Below, piece after piece: positions 1 through 10,524 of a stretch of 64,000 bases of DNA. The notes under the pieces are model-generated. The model saw only the letters and a program-made list of their open reading frames with translations, made no database searches and was not told the origin of the DNA. Origin of the DNA: Lateolabrax maculatus (Eukaryota > Chordata > Actinopteri > Acropomatiformes > Lateolabracidae); the NCBI GenBank assembly GCA_031216445.1, contig CM062210.1, forward strand, positions 14,395,501 through 14,459,500. Reading direction: 5' to 3'. The position numbers and the translations under genes were made by a program. How positions within the stretch are numbered: position 1 is the first letter of the stretch; each line of letters opens with the position of its first letter.

Positions 1-575
1 TCCACATCTCCTCACTTTTCTAAGTGGCTAAGTGACCGAGTGGAAAATGCATGAAAAATAAATAGAATCCTCTGTCCTCAAAGATGATGTCTTTTGATTT
101 TACAGATCTGTCTACAATATTTTCATTACAGTTAGCTGATATCCACATCATTTTGTGTCAGTGTGAGCAACTTGTAAAGCTCATCAAAGTTTTGGTGACA
201 CAAGGAGTTACATGTTATAACAGTGTTTCTCATATATATAACATGACTGAAGTCAAATACACTGCAATCGACACAGGTTAAATGCTTTACCTGCGTTTCT
301 GGTAACATCCTCAACACTGAAACCAACACACAAATCACTACCAAACACACTGAAAGGCTGTAATGATTTACCTGTTAACACACGCTGACAGATGAACACA
401 CTCCACTCTGGTTTTACATGTGACATTAACCTCATGGAAATGACAGTCATGACATGAGACTATAAGCCAGGTGGTGCCTGTTATTAATGAGACAGTTTGT
501 GTCCCACCAGACCAGAATATAGATGGTCTCATTAAAATAAGATATATTCCACAGCATGAAACACACTGAAAAGAC
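1..575. repeat. 575-bp spacer block, left copy
   Basis: This block matches 17217-17791 over its full length with only scattered substitutions. At 17217 it follows an eIF4G fragment, so the same fragment probably lies just left of this window. It ends at 575, where ERV-A sequence begins abruptly. No convincing coding content was seen: both strands give only short frames. Confidence 0.85.
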
Positions 576-766
576 AGAGACAGGGCTTTAACCCAACTGA
601 GTCCTGTTTCTTCACGCACTTTGGTTGGTTTGTTCTTCCGATATTACTGCTAGACAATCATGAGGTTCACCATCTTCAGCAGTTGGGAGGAGAGTAGCTG
701 GGTTAAGTACAGTGCAGCGTGAGATAACAACATTTGGAAGAGACAACAACACATTGTGATAATGCA

Positions 767-2532
767 TCATTCTTGCTGAGTCAAGTGTGAGGTTTTTTGC
801 TCCAGTAATATGGATGCTACTGCATGAGGTACCAGTAAGTTCAATGTTTGATAGCGTACTAGACCTCTAGAAGCCAATACTGCCAATGATGCTGCAGCCA
901 CAGCCTTTAGGCAGTATGGCAACCCTGCTGCCACTGCGTCTAGCGTGGATGAGAAATAAGCCACGGGTCTAAGCTTATTCCCATGTTTTTGTAACAAAAC
1001 TGAGGACATAAAGTTTGAGTAAACAGTTGATGAGGGTTTAGTAACTCCAGAGTCGGAGCTATGGTCAATGCTTGTTTTAGTTTGGTCTTCACAGTCAGGA
1101 GTCCATGTCAGTGGGTCTGAGTGTGCAAGTCCATGGTCATATGTCATGCTCTGCAGAGTCCCTGCTATCTGTGCAAAGTCTGGAAGCCACTGACGGCAGT
1201 AGCTTACCATGCCCAGAAATGCCATCATTTGCTTCTTGTTTATCGCTTTTGGAATTTTCAAGATGGCTTGGATCTTTTCATCTGACAAATTCTTTCCTTC
1301 GGGAGAAGAAATTATGTGGCCTAGGAATGTTACTTCCTGTCTTACCCACTGCAACTTTGAGAGGCTGACCTTGTGGCCTTGTGTTGCTTAATATTGTAGA
1401 AGTGCCACTGTGTCAGCCTGGCATGCCTGTTCAGTCTCTGAACATAGTAAAAGATCATCTACATACTGGACCAGTGTACTACCGCACGGCGGTTCGAACA
1501 CTTCCAAATTGTCATGCAAAGCAGCCGATAAAAACGCGGGACTTTCGGAAAACCCCATCGGAAGTCGGGACCACATCCATGATTTACCTTTAAATGTGAA
1601 TGCAAACCAGAATTGTGAATTTGGATGAGCAGGAATGCTGAAAGATGCATTAGCCAAATCTATCACCGTGAAATATTTACTTTTATTAGGTACCTGCGTC
1701 AAAATAGTGTGTGGATCTGGAACCACTGGTGCCCTGGCATGAACTGCATCATTCACTGCTTTTAGATCTTGAACAAATCTCCAATTTGTAGGTTGATTTT
1801 CCTGTGGAGCCTTTTTAACTGGGAAGATAGGTATTCTACATGGAGAATTAGGGCATGGCACAATAACTCCAGCAATGACTCAAAAACCGGTGTTATTCCT
1901 TCAGTTGCTCCAGGTTTGAGTGGATATTGTTTTTTGCATGGTCTGTAATCAGATCTGGGAGTAACCACTAGGGGTACTACATTCTTCATCAGTCCCACAT
2001 CATATTTATGCTGAGCCCAAATTCCAGTGGGGACCTCTGCCAATCTGGGGTCTGATGCTGTTGTTTCTGTATTTTGAGCCATCTGAGTGCTGCAGAATGT
2101 CTGAGTCCTTTGGGAGAGAAGATGCAGTACATGTACTCCCACAAAGGTGCAACAGAATCTCTTCCGAAACACCACTCGCTGAGGGTGAGTATTTAACTCC
2201 TTTTCCCTCACTTTTGGCTGGTTTCCAATCATAAATATCATTACATATAGTCACCCATGAGCCAACGTCTTTCAATTCTTTTGTGTGTGGTTTCGTAAGT
2301 GACACGTGTGGACAGACTGATGACTTAAAGAAATTCCTGATCTCTTAATTTCTGTTAACCGACAATGCACAAAACCTCCCCAGAACATATGACCACTAGT
2401 TAACATACCTGACTCTTTCCCTTCACAAAACCATTGCATTTCAAAACTGTCACCGGGACCCGGTGTATGCTTGACATAGGATGTACAGTGCAGGTCCTCA
2501 ACTTGCATATGATCAACCTCATGTGTCGTCAC
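767..2532 (-). pseudogene. pol: ERV-A copy 1 pol: linker, reverse transcriptase, connection (broken)
   Basis: The pol relic runs in minus-strand order. An N-terminal linker (about 2532-2006) contains a PHxKEL segment. The RT fingers/palm follows (about 2075-1388), with YVDD at the active site and a FSESPAFLSAAL segment. The connection region (1354-767) contains TFLGHIIS and FLGMVSYCRQWLPDF. Known family role: RNA-templated DNA synthesis. Breaks seen are a stop (TAA) directly after LLQY, several frame changes in the linker, and a 7-base loss near 1872 that copy 3 lacks. The frame ends at the 576 breakpoint, so RNase H is missing. Confidence 0.85.
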
Positions 2533-2985
2533 ACGCTAAATCGGTCAGGGTGTGTGAGACCGAGCGTGGATCATTGGACTTTAGATCCCATGAATAATAG
2601 TATTTTGGTGAGTGAGGACTGAAATACACACCCTGAAATGGTTTGTTCTGCACCCATTCTATTTTTAGCCCTTCATCTGTACAGACTATGACAATCCCAA
2701 ATTCACACATCAGATCCCTGGCCATTAAATTTATAGGGCAACAAGAAGAGAATAAAAATGAATGTTTCCTTCCCTGTTTCCCCGTTTCCAGGTCTATGAA
2801 AGAAAGAGGTGTAGTGAATATTTCCTTAATCACTTTACCCCCTGCTCCTACGGTGTCAATCCTTCTGCCACTCATTTTGAGCCCATCATGCCAATCACCT
2901 GTCTTTAACACTTGTGTGTTGCACCAGAATCTACTAGAAACTGTATCTCTTTTCCTGCCACTAACAGTTTAATCACTGGTAATTC
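2519..2985 (-). pseudogene. pro: ERV-A copy 1 protease (frameshifted)
   Basis: A retropepsin-like segment reads FLVDSGATHK on the minus strand at about 2960-2920. The frame then stops and continues one base out of register (2911-2519). The C-terminal part contains CCPINLMARDLMCEFGIVIV, which fits the flap/GRDL-like end of retroviral aspartic proteases. The same break occurs in copies 2 and 3, so it predates their duplication. A TG dinucleotide run (about 3033-3053, + strand) separates it from gag. Confidence 0.8.
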
Positions 2986-3141
2986 TTCGGGGGGAATGAT
3001 ATTCTGTATCATCTGCATTTCTGATTCCTCATCGTGTGTGTGTGTGTGTGTGTGCTTTCTTACCCTCCCTTCCTGCCTCCCCTGTTAGTCAGTAGCCAGC
3101 CCTCCCTCCGCGGTGGTTCCTCCCTCCTCCCCTCGGGTTAT

Positions 3142-3802
3142 TTATTTACTGTACAGCCAGTCCTCCCTGTCCTGTTCAGGCTCAGATTGTGTGCAGTCCT
3201 GTGCCCAATGGGTCAGGCTCCCACAGCGGAAACAGCCATCCTGCTTGTAAGTTCTTCGTTTTCTGCCTCGACCTCTGCTACTGCCACGACCTCTGCCCCT
3301 GTACGTTTGCTGTTCATACACTTGCAACTGTGCCAACTGGAGTTTCTCTCCCAACTTTTCCTTCGTCTTCGCCACTTTGTCTCCGGCCTGCCTCAGTTGT
3401 CTCTCGGTGTGTCTAGCGTGAGCTAGAACATCTGCAATTCGTCCACTGTCTACATGAATGCAATGCTTCGTGACATAGTGTCTGATTTCCGGCAGGAGTC
3501 CTTCCACCAGACTGGCTTTCAGCTGTTGTTCATAGGGACTATCATCGTTATTTGCTGGGGGATTCAAGCCACTGTGGACTCTGAATACTTCTAACAATCT
3601 AAGATGATAATCAGTCACATTTTCCTCTGTACCTCAACTCACAGTCTTTCACTTTGCCCCAGTCTATCCTTCTCTCGAAGTAAGCTGTCAGTTTTGTTAT
3701 CAGGGCGGCCACTGCCACCGTGTAGGCATTGCCCACTGCCCCATTCCAGGGTGTGTCTGCAGCTGGCCAGCCTCCTTCGACAGCGCCCCATTTTAGTCCC
3801 AT
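3142..3802 (-). pseudogene. gag: ERV-A copy 1 gag: capsid end and nucleocapsid (partial)
   Basis: The longest frame (3618-3142, 158 residues) has a helical capsid-like start, an Arg/Gly-rich basic stretch, and one CCHC zinc knuckle spaced C-x2-C-x4-H-x4-C (CFRCGSLTHWAQDC). It is typical of gammaretrovirus/epsilonretrovirus-type nucleocapsid. An upstream capsid-like piece (3802-3611) is in another frame. Matrix and most of capsid are missing, so the gag is much shorter than usual. Its near-identical relatives are at 12541-13017 and 51104-51580. Confidence 0.8.
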
Positions 3803-3861
3803 TTTGGTGACCAGAAGTCTCTTGATCCCCCCCCAATTGTCTCTAGTAGTCCCTTCCTACA

Positions 3862-4549
3862 CATGCGCTGGAGTTTTTTGTAAGTTCTTTTTTTGTATTG
3901 TTTTTTTTTTGGGTTTGTTTCTTCAACAGAACCTGTAGTTCTTGAATTTGTTTCTGAAGGTTCTTTAGTGTTTTTCGTCTTCTTCTCCACCCTCGATTAC
4001 GTTGCCTAAAACACATGTGCAGCACAATAAATCACACATTGCAATAGTTGTTACAATGTAATATTACATTGTTACATTAACATCTGCAACCTGATGAGTA
4101 GAATTTGTTTAATTTCATGTCATATTGTAATCATACTACACAGCTACAGTACATTCTAACACTTTGTTATTACATAGCAACAAACACACACGTATGCCCT
4201 ATTGCCACCCTTGCTTGTTTTCTTTGACACATGATCCATTTCAGAAACTAAAACTACACCTGGAAGTGCTTGGATCTACAGCTTGCACTGGTGATAGCTG
4301 GGGGCTGTGGAGGGGTGATGAGGTGTTGAAAAGCTCGATCATATAGAACGTCTCCCTCCACTTTCTGCCACGTCTGCACTTTACTCTCTCACTGAGGTCA
4401 TTGATGGTTGTCTTCCTGCCTGACTCTAGGTCCTTTCTGTATTTATCACGTTCCTTCTCTAAATATTTCTCTTTCATCTCTGGATCAGCATCGCGTCGGG
4501 CGCGATAGTGCCGCTGCTTTTCTGCAGTGATCAGCGGTGGATTGGCTCC
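3862..4549 (-). pseudogene. RARRDADPE repeat gene, N-terminal exons, cut by ERV-A
   Basis: Two exons can be read on the minus strand. The first (4549 to about 4241, after a TTACAG acceptor) gives ITAEKQRHYRARRDADPE and then a Lys/Glu/Arg-rich helical stretch. The second (4005-3862, after TGTTTTAG) gives a basic coiled coil (RRRRKTLKNLQKQIQELQVL). I recognise this as an abundant, repeat-associated, uncharacterised fish protein type; its function is unknown. The second exon is interrupted at CATG by ERV-A. Relatives are at 11597-12302, 23756-25270 and 46415-52509. Confidence 0.6.
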
Positions 4550-4804
4550 CTGTAAGTGTGGTATTCACATTGTAAAACTGATCTTAAATGTTAAAAGCTT
4601 CAGTAATTTCAACTGTAAAACTCAGATGAATAGTATAGTACAGGAAACTGTTTGCCAACAAATTCATCATATAAAGGTGATCATATGTCAGTGTTGTGTT
4701 TACAGCCAGTGGACGGAAAAATGTTTAACACAAAAATGAATAACATGTTTAAGAACCTGTTAGAACCACAAGATGGAGACATTACAACAGAGCTCAACCT
4801 GTAA
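4541..4804 (+). pseudogene. Last-exon fragment of an unrecognised gene
   Basis: After a TTTACAG acceptor (4705) an open stretch ends in EPQDGDITTELNL and TAA (4804). It corresponds to the 3' end of the fuller fragment at 37338-38155. The upstream half of the exon is degraded here and fused to the RARRDADPE repeat gene. I do not recognise the protein. Other copies lie at 11342-11440 (-), 26110-26208, 38055-38155 and 52671-52762, each next to a Siglec tail-side repeat. Confidence 0.5.
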
Positions 4805-4944
4805 CCTTCACTACTTCATTACAGTAACATGGGTAACTCCACCTTGTTTAGTGGAGTATGAATGAAGGATTGTTCACAACATCACAATACCAACATATAA
4901 AAGGACAGACTTTTTTAAATGAGTGATTCTAGTGAAGTCACTGT

Positions 4945-5148
4945 CACGGCTGGTACGTGAAGGGAAACAGGAAGGACCCAATGACTGAAGCCGAGCTGAA
5001 GCAGTTCAGTGATTTAATGATCAAAACGTTGAGGTACAGAGGCTTTTGAAGTCATGAAGCAGGCAAGGGTCAAAACCGGGAAGGCAGTCCAAACAGGCAA
5101 AAACATTTGATAAAGTGGCAGGCAGTAAATCCAAGGTCAGAGGGCTGT
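4945..5148 (+). repeat. Interspersed repeat, Siglec-tail flanking type
   Basis: About 200 bp beginning CACGGCTGGTACGTGAAGGG. It recurs at 11001-11215 (-), 26363-26605, 38305-38540 and 52895-53115, always on the 3' side of a Siglec copy or at a breakpoint. It has no coding content. The right end at 5148 is a recombination join to Siglec tail sequence. Confidence 0.75.
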
Positions 5149-5204
5149 ATTAAGTTAATGTTTAACTTTTATCCATTATTTTATTGTTCCCATCTCCTTT
5201 TCTT

Positions 5205-5300
5205 TCAGGTGGTTTATATCAAGATGCAACAACAAACCAGAAAAGATCGCCAAAGAGAAGTGGTGGGATGTAAACTCATGAAATCATGAACGGAGCTGAG
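5205..5300 (+). pseudogene. Siglec tail exon remnant (readthrough type)
   Basis: After a CTTTCAG acceptor, the exon corresponds to the cytoplasmic exon of the Siglec copies and reads WWFISRCNNKPEKIAKEKWW before an early stop. It lacks any preceding membrane or Ig exon because 5148 is a breakpoint. The same type of exon is intact at 14518-14620. Confidence 0.6.
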
Positions 5301-5975
5301 AACTATAAGTAAACAGAGGAAGTTGGTCAGCTGCATCTGTCCTTCTGTCTGTAACCAGGCAGCTCTCTGCAACAAAATATCAGTGAAGAATTTTGTTTAT
5401 TGTCCAAGTACTGACTATTTATTCTGTGACCTGGAACACTTTCCTTCTGTTTATTTGCTAAAATTAATGTGAAGTGAGTGACTGCAAAAAGTGAAAATTC
5501 TTATAAAAAAAAAGGTATGGAAACAAATTCCTTCCCTGATCCAGCAAAAGGAGCTTAAACAACTCTGTCTGTTACTATGAAAACCATGAAAAGCAACTCT
5601 GCATAAAGGTGATGACTGATAACTTATTAACTATTACCCAATTTAAATCCTCTCATCCCTTGTGATCCTCGTTCCTGCAGAAGAAACAGCTGTTTGTTGT
5701 ATAATAAATTAGTCTTTGGTTATATGATCTTACTCAGGGGAAGTTTCCTGCATATTTGTCTAATGAAACACTGGCTTTCTGTACTGATGGTCTCAGATCA
5801 GCCTCCTCTCTATATATTACATGTGTAAATGTGATATTGTTTATATGTTGTTTTACATATGTCATTATTGTGATTAATGTAATATGTACTAGAAAAGAAG
5901 ATACAGATACAGGCCTGCAGTGAGTCAAGTGATAAAAGATAAGTAATAAGTCATTCGGAACTTGCTGAAACACTG

Positions 5976-5986
5976 ACTTCCTCTTT
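5976..5986 (-). promoter_or_regulatory. PU.1-type ETS element upstream of Siglec A
   Basis: The minus strand reads AAAGAGGAAGT, the classic PU.1/ETS core used by myeloid and B-cell genes. It lies immediately upstream of the likely 5' UTR exon. The identical word occurs at the same relative place upstream of the other four copies (13793-13803, 31525-31535, 43015-43025, 58022-58032). Function is inferred. Confidence 0.5.
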
Positions 5987-5989
5987 CTC

Positions 5990-6197
5990 AGAGTTCAGCC
6001 AGGAAGGATGAAGACTTCTTCTTTTTCTGCAGTTTTGTAGTCGTGTGATATCTATCCTGAAAATAGTCTGTTTGATGTTATATTACGACGGCTCTGCAGA
6101 TACGTCGGTTACTGGCTCTGTTGCAGTTCTGCTGAAATTCACAAACGTCCTGATTTTAAAACTAATTGTTTCTCTGTTTTGGCTGCAGGCTGGTTCG
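5990..6197 (+). other. Siglec A 5' untranslated exon (probable)
   Basis: The stretch after the ETS element ends at a good donor (TTCG|GTAAGG, 6197/6198). It is preserved in B-E. The next acceptor, TCCAG|GTGATG, opens the coding exon. A 64-codon frame across this exon is conserved but has no recognisable domain. The transcription start is not determined. Confidence 0.45.
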
Positions 6198-6433
6198 GTA
6201 AGGACAAATGTTACTGCTTTTTATGTTTCAACTTTTTAACCCAGAGAATTTTATTTTGCTGCTTTTCATGAACTCTACTGAAAATACATGATAGATTTTT
6301 TTTATTCAACTTCCTGAAATGAATGTGTGAATTTGAGGTTGTTTTAAAAGAATGTGAACGTTTTGTTTAAAAGATATTTTGATTAAAATATTGAAACATA
6401 ACTTTTTTTCTTTATTTTGGTCAAATCCAGGTG

Positions 6434-9400
6434 ATGAGTTTCACGGCAGTCCAGTCTGTGAATATGGTGCCAGCCAACTTGTTACTGAGCGTCTTCTTTC
6501 TTTCAGGTGAGCTGTTTGTTCACTCACTTTTATTTGAGACGTTAATTCATTCAGTCTGAACTTCATTTAGAAACAAAGCAGGAAGACCAGTGCAGATAGA
6601 GTTACTGTTTCCAACAGACCTGACTGAAAAATGAAATATTTCATACTAACATTGTTAACAGGACAGGAAGAAAGACCAGCATGCAACATACTGCTGCTTT
6701 ATTTATCATGAATGTTTTCTGCCTGTAGATTTTATCCACTTTTTGTTGATCATGAGTCTGGTTTTACAGGTGCTTTGGCCTCTTGTCTGGAAAAATCAGC
6801 TCTATTCATTACTGCACCAGAGAAGATTGAAGCACTGAGTGGATCTTGTTTGCAAATCCCGTGTAACTTTAGATCTCAACCAGAACAAGATTTTGACAGC
6901 AGAAGAGAAACCTTTGGAGTGTGGATCAAAAATGACGTCAGATTTGGCAAATATCCAAACAATGTGATTTTCCACAGTAGTGGGACGGTTAACACCTATC
7001 CAATGAATATTACTGGAAACCTGGTTGAGAAAAATTGCACCACTTTATTTTCCAAATTAATCAGAAGTTACACAGACACATATTTCTTCAGAGTTGAGAA
7101 CAGACCATTCATGACAACAGCTGCTTGTGATCCTCTTCAAATAACAGTTAAAGGTAAGAGAGTTTTGTTTTCATCAGTCAGTCTATGATGTTAAATAAAA
7201 AGGGAAATCAGTTGCAGCTTTGGTCTAAACAGCACACTTTCTCATTTTATCAGGTTTTTCACTTTGCTAAGATTTTAACTTCTGATTAAACACTGAGTCT
7301 GTTGTTGTTTAATACAAAAATGTCATTTTCTGTGTCAGCTTTGGTATTAAAAACCCAAAGCGTTCCTAATTTATATTTTAGTGTAAAATGTGTGTCTGGT
7401 TTGATCCCACAGATTCTCCTCCGAGCCCCAGAATTGAGATCCCAGGTGATCTGAAGGAGAAGCAGTCTGTCACTATAACCTGCTCAGCTTCCACTCCCTG
7501 TCCACACTCCCCTCCTAAACTCACCTGGAATCTCCAACAAGACGCTCTCAACAAAATAGAGGAAAACACAGATCGAACCTTAACAACTAAAATCCAGACG
7601 ACCGTCACTCTGTCAGACCAACATGATGGATACAACATCACCTGTTCTGCCAGTTATCCTGTGAACGAAGGAAAAGAGGTCAAGACAGCAGAGGAGAGAA
7701 AGACTCTCCATGTTTCATGTAAGACACTCAGAGTTTGTTATTGGATCCTGTCAGCACATGATGGGATGTCAGCTGATTTTAATGAATAAAGTTAATATCA
7801 TATGTTCCTCAGATGCTCCCAAGAACACCTCCGTGTCCATCAGTCCACCAGGTTTGGTGTCAGCAGGTAGCCGGGTGAACCTGACCTGCTCCAGCAGAGC
7901 CAAGCCTCCCGTCAGCCGCTTCACCTGGTTCAAGAGCAGCAAAGATGGAGCCGTGAATGTATCTGAAGGAGATTTTTACAGCTTTAATGTGACAGATGGA
8001 GGAGTTTATTTCTGTCTGGCCATGAATGATTTTGGTAGTCAGACGTCATCACAGATTACTTTGAATATTGCAGGTAAATATAGAACTGTACTGAATCTGA
8101 TTATTTTAATCTAATCTGCTCTTCTCTCTTTTCTGTTTTTCAGCTTTTCTGCTGCTGTATAACTTAGTTTGTTTGTTGGAGTACGCTGCAAAGTATGGAG
8201 GCATAGGAGTGCTATAAATAAGAATAAATCTGTAAAGTAACAAGAAAAAATAAATGTGGAAATATAAAGAGAAATAAATTAAAGAATATAAATGTAAAAT
8301 ATAAAGACAAATAACAAAATAGAAAGGAATAATTAAGAGCATTGTCATATATTTTCTCATTTATTTGTTACTGCCCAGGCTGAGTAGTCAATTCCTTAAA
8401 ACCAGATATTTGACTGAGACTCTCCATTAATTCATCCACCATCTTCAAAACATAGTCCAGTTCTACATTTTCCTCCACATACTCTGCAAGTGTTACGAGT
8501 ACTTGACGGACACTTGTCCTTAACTCGTCCCTTCTGTCTTCCTTCCTTCACTGATTCCAGCAGATACCACACTAACACTGCACATGCACAAACCCGCCCA
8601 ACCCGGGCAGGAAGGCCCGCCCACAGCCAGTTGATTGACAGCTTGGCCCTTCAAGAAAGAGCAATAGGGAAAAGAATGAGGAAAAATAAAAGGATAAAAA
8701 TAAATAAATGACATAAAAAATCAATAAATTATTGATGAAAATAGTAAATTATTTGCTAATAAGGAAAAAAATATGTATCTTAAAATATATATAAATGAAT
8801 ATATACAGAAATAAATCAAGCAAATAAATGTTAAAATATATGAACATTTTTATAATTATTACTTTATATTTAGTTAATTATCTTTATATTTCCACATTTT
8901 TTCATTTACTTATTTATTCTTTTTCAGAATAATGCCATCTTCTTATTTATGGCACTCCTATGGAGCTTTTTATTGCATTTGTATGAAATTATTCTATTCA
9001 AATAAACTTGTGATAGTAAACCCGTTTACATTTGAGGTTAACAGAAGGATGAAGGTTCAGGATGTTTTAGAGCCATAACAGTTTCCACCATGCTGTCTTG
9101 TTACAGATAATCCAGAGTTTGGTGTCTATGTTATAGTGAAGAGCCTGGAAATTGTAATTCTGTGCAGTACAATCATAATATTTGAGTGGTGAGACAAACT
9201 TTTCTATCATATGATCAAAGTTTGTTTGAAGTTAACGTTCAACTTTTATTCATGTTTATTCTCTCCATCTCCTTTTCTTTCAGGTGGTTTAGATCAAGAT
9301 GGTGCAACAAACCAGTGAAGGTGAGCTACTAGATGAGGTCAGGTGCATTATTCTTTCAATAAAATGTCCTCAAAGAGAAAAGGGAAAAATCATTTATTTG

Positions 9401-10524
9401 TAGGCGTCTTTGAAGATTGGTGCTCCACCATCATACAGAAGAAATCCTTAGAGACAATGATGTTTATCCATGTCTCCATAACAGCAGTGACAGTAGACCA
9501 GAATGCATTGGGCCAGATGTCGTTAAGGGGAGCCAATAATCACTTAATAATAGGCTTAGATTTACTAAAACAAGCTCAAAGTGCTGCTGGCATTTCTATT
9601 TCAGCTGCATTAAACCACACAATCAGTTAATCTGATAAAAAAGATTAAATTAATAAACAGGAAAACGTTAGGCTGTTACTGCGTTGACTCCTCGTAGCAG
9701 AACTTATTTGTATTTTCATACTTGAAACAGCCAAACAATTACCCTTTTGTTTCAACAGTAATTCTATGAAAATACAGTAACTTCTTCACGTTACAGAATG
9801 CAATTTCAGATTTGAACAGGTATTCACATGTGTAAAATAACCATATATGTTTAAGTGAATTCAGCATATAAATGCTTAACTTCATGTGTAATGTACTTCT
9901 GATTACTAGAGCTCTTGAGTTTTCAGTACACTTAGTAAGGAGCAGATATACACGAAGTAAACAAACTGTTAAACCGCCATGATAGCTGTACCTACAGACA
10001 GCGCTAGTCTACAGTTCAGAGGCTCAAAAATTAATAAAACACCGCTCTAAACTTACTTACAGACCCTCTGAAACGCATTCAAACATTGTTACATACAATT
10101 TTTATGTGTTTTCTGCACTTAAACATAACTCTAACCTGATAAAAAAGGTTAAATGAGCAGACAGGAAAACGTTAGGCTGTTACTGCGTTGACTCCTCGTA
10201 GCAGAATGAAGAGAGAGCCAACAAGAGCGCAAAGCAGGGTTTCAGTCATCTGCTCCTTACTGACGTTGTTGGGTATTGCTCCAAAACAATAGTCCACAAA
10301 GACTGACTGAAAGTCCCTCAACACCTACAATATTACTCATCAGCAACCACTGGAATACACATAGTGATCATCCCTTTAAGTAGATAAAACATTAACAAAA
10401 AATGTGACCACATCTTTTGTGTGCGTCACACTAACAGCACTCTCTCTGTGTTGTTTCATTTCCACAGGACGCAGCAGGAGAAGAACAGACTGTCAACAGA
10501 GTGACTGAGTCACAAGCATCATGA
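6434..10524 (+). CDS. Siglec/CD22-like receptor, copy A (seven exons, 399 aa)
   Basis: Coding exons are 6434-6506, 6770-7153, 7413-7718, 7813-8073, 9107-9188, 9284-9320 and 10468-10524. All have GT-AG borders and compatible phases. An internal Met gives the signal peptide MVPANLLLSVFFLSGALA. Exon 2 is a V-set domain with the paired-cysteine start GSCLQIPCNF and the F-strand YFFRVEN, whose Arg matches the sialic-acid-binding Arg of Siglecs. Exon 3 is an Ig domain with the extra Cys (TPCPHSPP) expected for the Siglec interdomain disulphide. Exon 4 is a third Ig domain ending YFCLAMNDFG. The membrane exon reads VYVIVKSLEIVILCSTIIIF. The tail is short (ends DAAGEEQTVNRVTESQAS) and has no ITIM tyrosine. 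Known for the family: cell-surface sialic-acid lectins of leukocytes. Inferred: pairing with an adaptor. Siglec-like is more likely than another IgSF type; orthology is not assignable. Confidence 0.85.
8144..8216 (+). other. Possible alternative terminal exon in Siglec A intron 4
   Basis: A TTTTTCAG acceptor precedes a phase-compatible stretch of 24 codons, partly hydrophobic (FLLLYNLVCLL), ending in TAA. If used, it would replace the membrane exon with a short hydrophobic end. The frame is open in the related copies, but the segment may be chance. Confidence 0.25.
8368..8547 (-). other. Antisense 59-codon frame in Siglec A intron 4
   Basis: An open stretch without its own ATG start follows an AG (CTGGAATCAG) on the minus strand. 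It reads LAEYVEEN, then KMVDELMESLSQISGFKEL, and ends PGQ-stop. It is predicted helical and acidic, and it is not recognised. It is present in the same antisense position in C (28964-29140), D (40409-40588) and E (55442-55621, one internal stop). It could be an exon of a captured gene or of a transposable element. Confidence 0.4.
8560..8660 (-). promoter_or_regulatory. GC-rich block with two GC boxes
   Basis: In an otherwise very AT-rich intron, this segment read on the minus strand has two GGGCGGG boxes around a CCCGGG palindrome, directly upstream of the antisense frame at 8368-8547. It resembles a small promoter. It is conserved in C (about 28865-28930) and E (about 55340-55410), and absent from D. 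Confidence 0.35.
9343..9630 (+). other. Unrecognised frame in Siglec A intron 6
   Basis: A 95-codon frame lies between the two cytoplasmic exons, in the same direction as the gene. It contains MSLRGANNHLIIGLDLLKQA and SAAGISISAALN. Counterparts are at 28210-27923, 39975-39613 and 53829-53584 (minus strand). No family is recognised. It is probably the remnant of an inserted element, or possibly an alternative exon. Confidence 0.35.
9637..10205 (+). repeat. Pair of about 65-bp direct repeats in intron 6
   Basis: The motif ending AACGTTAGGCTGTTACTGCG...CCTCGTAGCAGAA occurs at 9637-9703 and 10139-10205, enclosing about 435 bp. The same pair is in copy C (about 27344-27412, 27845-27913) and, closer together, in D (about 39292-39355, 39560-39625). 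The nature of the repeat is unknown. Confidence 0.55.

Larger units (their letters stand above)
576..3861 (-). mobile_element. ERV-A copy 1, truncated endogenous retrovirus
   Basis: The order on the minus strand is gag, protease, pol. The right edge is TGTAGGAAGG next to CATG (3862-3865), the same 5' edge and target sequence as the more complete copy at 47224-51797. The element stops at 576 in the RT connection region, so RNase H, integrase and the 3' LTR are absent. It shares the protease frameshift and the stop after the RT active site with copy 3, and adds its own 7-base deletion near 1872. This is a dead provirus remnant, duplicated as part of a larger genomic segment. Confidence 0.85.

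Noticed and set aside
9637..10205. CRISPR-like repeats
   Set aside because: Only two long repeats lie in an intron of a eukaryotic genome; there is no regular spacer array.
6434..10524. ITIM or ITSM in the Siglec tails
   Set aside because: Tail exons were read in all copies. The normal end has no tyrosine. The readthrough type has one Tyr in AENYK, which does not fit an ITIM.
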